IMG/VR virus record: IMGVR_UViG_3300023176_001920
Location: 1 to 42,623 of that record
Direction: 5' to 3' (one strand)
From: a virus
DNA: 42,623 nt
Positions 40,607-42,623 of the stretch are shown here, in pieces. A program made the position numbers and the translations under genes. The notes under the pieces were generated by a model. That model worked only from the letters and a program-made list of their open reading frames with translations, did no database searches and was not told the DNA's origin. Numbering within the stretch: position 1 is the stretch's first letter; each line of letters begins with the position of its first letter.

Positions 40607-41307
40607 CTTCTTCTTGGTACTCTTTCGTATCTAGTCATACCTATAAGAGGGCATTTAGATTCATATACTTTGTAATTACCAAAAAATGTCTTTACTTCTC
40701 TACTAGTTTCTTCATTTACTAGTTCCTCACTACAACTAACCTGACTAATTTGATCTACAAAATTTTTCTTTACACAATTATATCCATGACACCAGTATTC
40801 ATCTTTTGCTAGAGATTGATACTTTTCTAAACTAAGTCCCATACGTTTAGCATTTACTATTTCCATAGATTGTACAATTCCTGTCCATAATTCTAAATCT
40901 CTTTCAACATCTCCCTTATTAAAAGTGCCTTTAAATCCTCCGGCTGCTCTGTGAGCCATAGACATCATGTTCGATAAACCATGTCTCTTGCCAGGACATG
41001 CTTGTAGAAAGTGATGTGCCATAGAATGAGCTGTTTTAGCTATGCACTCCACATTCCGAGGTATCGTAGCAAATAACTGAACAAAATTGAGCCCATCGTA
41101 GACAGAACCACCAGGACTATCAAGAACAATATATAACGTGTCCCCTGGCTTAGATTTGAAACTAAGTTTGAGCAGCTCTGTTGAAGCTTTAGCAACGCTT
41201 TGCCCATTTACAACTCCTTTGAATACAATATGGTTATTCTTCGTTAATGTTATCTGGCTCATCGCTATCATTGGAACCAGAAGTAGTAGTGCTAATAATT
41301 TTTTCAT
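40603..41307 (-). CDS. ClpP-like serine protease with signal peptide
   Basis: The ATG at 41307 is chosen because AGGGAG precedes it by seven bases and it gives a classical signal peptide (MKKLLALLLLVPMIAMSQ, likely cut after AMS); 41331 is an alternative start. The 234-residue product has the ClpP-fold motifs TLYIVLDSPGGSVYDGL, HSMAHHFL with Ser95, and MSMAHRAAGGFKG with His119, then a YWCHGYNC...FVDQI region. The catalytic Ser-His pair is intact. An exported ClpP-like enzyme acts in the periplasm, not on the cytoplasmic procapsid. It overlaps the small terminase gene by 74 bases. Confidence 0.8.
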   Translation of the reverse strand: MKKLLALLLLVPMIAMSQITLTKNNHIVFKGVVNGQSVAKASTELLKLSFKSKPGDTLYIVLDSPGGSVYDGLNFVQLFATIPRNVECIAKTAHSMAHHFLQACPGKRHGLSNMMSMAHRAAGGFKGTFNKGDVERDLELWTGIVQSMEIVNAKRMGLSLEKYQSLAKDEYWCHGYNCVKKNFVDQISQVSCSEELVNEETSREVKTFFGNYKVYESKCPLIGMTRYERVPRRR

Positions 41308-41767
41308 CGTCGATCTCCCTAAAACTCGCATCCTCGATGTAGAATGGGTCTTTTTTTAATTTTGCCTTCAACTCGATTACCGTAGAAGGCTTGTGTTCAC
41401 TAATTATATCGGTAGGCTCCCCATCATCTAGTCTGATTATACGATCAATCTCAGATATGATGTTAGTTAGCAATCGAGCTTCGTGTATTGTAGGAGGCTT
41501 GTCCCTTTTCTTTAGGTCTTCTATAGCCCTATCTACGCAATCAAGCGAATTTGAAGTAAGATTTACTAAAATCGCTCTCTTGTTATCAGCTAGATCTCGT
41601 AAAATTTCCTTACGTACCAGATTTCGCTCTTCTTCCCACTTATTTTTATGATATACCAGTGTTCGGTACTTAATATTTAGGACCTTAGCTATCTCTTTCA
41701 GGGGTTTAAAGTCCATGAACATAGCCTTAGCGGCTTTTAGGTCATATTTTGACTGAATTTCGCTCAT
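41234..41767 (-). CDS. terS: Terminase small subunit-like protein
   Basis: 177 residues. The N-terminal ~50 residues (AKAMFMDFKPLKEIAKVL, KYRTLVYHKNKWEEER) look like a helix-turn-helix DNA-binding domain, followed by a long helical middle (RAILVNLTSNSLDCVDRA) and an acidic tail (SGSNDSDEPDNINEE). That order and the position upstream of terL fit a small terminase, which recognises the packaging site. It overlaps the HEILH protein by four bases (ATGA). Family assignment is by architecture and context. Confidence 0.75.
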   Translation of the reverse strand: MSEIQSKYDLKAAKAMFMDFKPLKEIAKVLNIKYRTLVYHKNKWEEERNLVRKEILRDLADNKRAILVNLTSNSLDCVDRAIEDLKKRDKPPTIHEARLLTNIISEIDRIIRLDDGEPTDIISEHKPSTVIELKAKLKKDPFYIEDASFREIDDEKIISTTTSGSNDSDEPDNINEE

Positions 41768-42102
41768 TTCTTACTACCCTTGCTTAGGAATTGCCATAGT
41801 TCAGGATTATCATTTATTATTTGCATCAGAACTGGCGATATTAGTCTAATAAGGTTCTCCTCTTTGTCATATTCTTTCTTGTCAGGGTCAAAGTTAAATA
41901 CTGCTTCTGCCTTATCTTCCATTACTACGTGGAGTATCTCATGCAGTAGTGTCTCCCTGGTTATCTCATCATTTTTGCACTTGTATATAGTAACTACCTT
42001 GGTATGAGAATCTGTCTTACCGTACAATTCCTCAGCCTCTTCCTGACTCCAGTATATTTGCCAGTTATAACAGCCAGCCTTAAATTTGGTAGGTTTCCTC
42101 AT
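41764..42102 (-). CDS. Zinc metallopeptidase-like protein (HEILH)
   Basis: The start at 42102 is preferred over 42132 because GGTGAG lies just upstream; it gives 112 residues. The helix TLLHEILHVVMED carries an HExxH zinc-peptidase motif, with further acidic residues (Glu/Asp) downstream that could be the third ligand, and an N-terminal part with YNWQIYWSQEEAEELYG strands. It resembles the small SprT/ImmA-like predicted metallopeptidases of phages. Activity is uncertain. It is the first gene of the late leftward operon. Confidence 0.7.
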   Translation of the reverse strand: MRKPTKFKAGCYNWQIYWSQEEAEELYGKTDSHTKVVTIYKCKNDEITRETLLHEILHVVMEDKAEAVFNFDPDKKEYDKEENLIRLISPVLMQIINDNPELWQFLSKGSKK

Positions 42103-42108
42103 TTTCTC

Positions 42109-42137
42109 ACCATAGCACAGTACATTGCACATGTCAA
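42109..42137 (-). promoter_or_regulatory. Candidate late leftward promoter
   Basis: The minus strand carries TTGACA (42137-42132), 17 bases, then TATGGT (42114-42109). The -35 box is perfect, the -10 box matches four of six. It overlaps the alternative upstream start of the HEILH gene and lies 7 bases from ATG 42102, so a transcript from here would be nearly leaderless; this makes the call doubtful. Confidence 0.35.
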
Positions 42138-42152
42138 TACCTGGACAGCCCC

Positions 42153-42186
42153 TTTTTACACACTTCGCTTCGCTCGTATGTAAAAA
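42153..42186. other. Hairpin with AT-rich stem
   Basis: TTTTTACA (42153-42160) pairs with TGTAAAAA (42179-42186); two further pairs follow after one mismatch, around a TTCGCTTCGCTC loop. T and A tracts at the two sides make it resemble a weak terminator on either strand, at the edge of the control region. Confidence 0.5.
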
Positions 42187-42242
42187 AGTCTACGCTTACG
42201 CTTGTCTGTGGGGGAGTGGTAATCTGGTAAGGCAGATCTACC

Positions 42243-42291
42243 CCTATTCCAGGTTAAATAACCCCTAATCGAGGTTGTAGCCTAAGTTAGG
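42243..42291. promoter_or_regulatory. Three CCTAxxxxAGG dyads (operator-like)
   Basis: Elements CCTATTCCAGG (42243-42253), CCTAATCGAGG (42264-42274) and the perfect palindrome CCTAAGTTAGG (42281-42291) share the CCT...AGG half-sites. The first two lie in a longer 16-base direct repeat (42240-42255, 42261-42276; 14 of 16 identical) spaced 21 bases, two helical turns. They could bind a dimeric regulator or the small terminase. Confidence 0.6.
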
Positions 42292-42454
42292 TGTAATTTC
42301 GCATAGTTAGGAGACTAGGGGTGGGGGAAAAATAGTTATGAGGGCATAGGACTTTATTTTGTACTTGATATAGTTTGGTGGGGGGGGTGTGATTCGAGGG
42401 GGGCATGTTTGCGCTGCGCTGCGGCTTGCTTAGGCGAGAGGTGAATCGGGCGCA

Positions 42455-42527
42455 AGACATGTCTGGATTGTTTGCGTGGGAGAGAAGGCAGCTTTTATTG
42501 GCACAAGACTTGCATAGACTTGTCTGG
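42455..42527. promoter_or_regulatory. AGACxTGTCTGG repeats before early promoter
   Basis: AGACATGTCTGG (42455-42466, core AGACATGTCT a perfect palindrome) and AGACTTGTCTGG (42516-42527, same as 7-18) lie upstream of the early TTGACA box, with an extra partial AGACTTG at 42506-42512. They may be operators for early expression. Confidence 0.5.
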
Positions 42528-42623
42528 CACGAAATTATTTTTTATTATTTTTATTTTTATAGTTGACACAAAGCATCATTCGTGAAATAATTAGGTATAC
42601 CAAAACAAGGGAGAAAACATGAA
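42510..42623. repeat. Right copy of 114-bp terminal direct repeat
   Basis: Identical to 1-114. It includes the AGACTTGTCTGG site, the T-rich run, the candidate early promoter and the first bases of the 59-residue gene, which is cut off by the end of the window. Confidence 0.95.

Larger units (their letters stand above)
42133..42509. promoter_or_regulatory. Divergent control region, no genes
   Basis: No credible reading frame lies here. Together with 1-109 it separates the leftward late operon from the rightward early genes. It holds a hairpin (42153-42186), three CCTA-type dyads (42243-42291), runs of G (42210-42214, 42318-42327, 42380-42387, 42398-42403), a GC-rich GCGCTGCGCTGCGG patch near 42411-42424, and AGACxTGTCTGG repeats (42455-42466, 42516-42527). 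It is the natural place for promoters, operators and the packaging site, but none can be fixed by sequence alone. Confidence 0.75.

Noticed and set aside
1-42623. Integrase, repressor or phage RNA polymerase genes
   Set aside because: I looked for tyrosine/serine recombinase signatures, a lambda-type repressor and T7-like single-subunit polymerase motifs among all long frames and saw none.

Overview
The window looks like one complete, tightly packed phage genome of about 42.5 kb. The first 114 bases (1-114) recur exactly at 42510-42623, so the unit is about 42,509 bp, either closed into a circle by the assembler or bounded by a short direct terminal repeat. The DNA is AT-rich, almost every gene has a strong purine-rich ribosome binding site, and genes overlap or abut, often through TAATG or ATGA junctions. 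I see a terminase, portal, scaffold, HK97-fold capsid, head-tail adaptor, large nozzle-like protein, large internal virion proteins and tail-spike/fibre proteins, but no tape measure, major tail protein or sheath. This fits a short-tailed (podovirus-like) virus of a Gram-negative bacterium. I see no integrase, repressor, tRNA, CRISPR array or phage RNA polymerase, so it is probably lytic and uses host polymerase. The host cannot be named from the sequence.

Layout. (1) 110-4524, plus strand: about 18 small early genes, mostly unrecognised; the exceptions are a conserved phage protein with an HCDKHVVKMILE signature (2144-2662) and a RusA-type Holliday junction resolvase encoded alone on the minus strand (3704-4174). 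(2) 4525-4726: an AT-rich stretch followed by five GGTGTATA repeats spaced by multiples of about 10 bp, a candidate replication origin or operator. (3) 4720-13166, plus strand: a small PQ-loop (SemiSWEET-like) membrane protein, a possible outer-membrane protein, then replication and recombination: primase-polymerase/helicase (5508-7616), RecE-like PD-(D/E)XK exonuclease, DUF669 protein, family A DNA polymerase (9685-11388), a second PD-(D/E)XK nuclease-like protein, a GNAT-like protein and a dATP/dGTP diphosphohydrolase-like protein. (4) 13173-42102, minus strand: the late operon. In transcription order it holds a metallopeptidase-like protein, small terminase, exported ClpP-like protease, large terminase, a membrane protein, portal, scaffold, capsid (followed by terminators), three apparently related virion beta proteins (one enlarged to 1664 aa by concanavalin/LamG-like domains), a tail fibre, internal virion proteins, adaptor, nozzle-like protein, a Hint-domain virion protein, a 959-aa virion protein starting with a lambda R-type transglycosylase, and membrane/holin genes. 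(5) 42103-42509 plus 1-109: the divergent control region, with dyad repeats, G-runs, a hairpin and candidate promoters in both directions.

The early rightward genes would take over and replicate the DNA using the primase-helicase, polymerase, exonuclease and resolvase; the leftward operon packages it into T7/P22-style particles. The two arms converge at 13166/13173 with only 6 bases between them and no visible terminator.

Most notable: the C-terminal Hint autoprocessing domain on an internal virion protein; the 1664-aa protein that appears to be a small beta domain split by a large inserted receptor-binding cassette; the helically phased repeats running into a SemiSWEET-like gene; the antisense RusA gene sharing its CATG start with a plus-strand gene; a secreted ClpP-like protease inside the packaging cluster; and the operator-like dyads in the control region.
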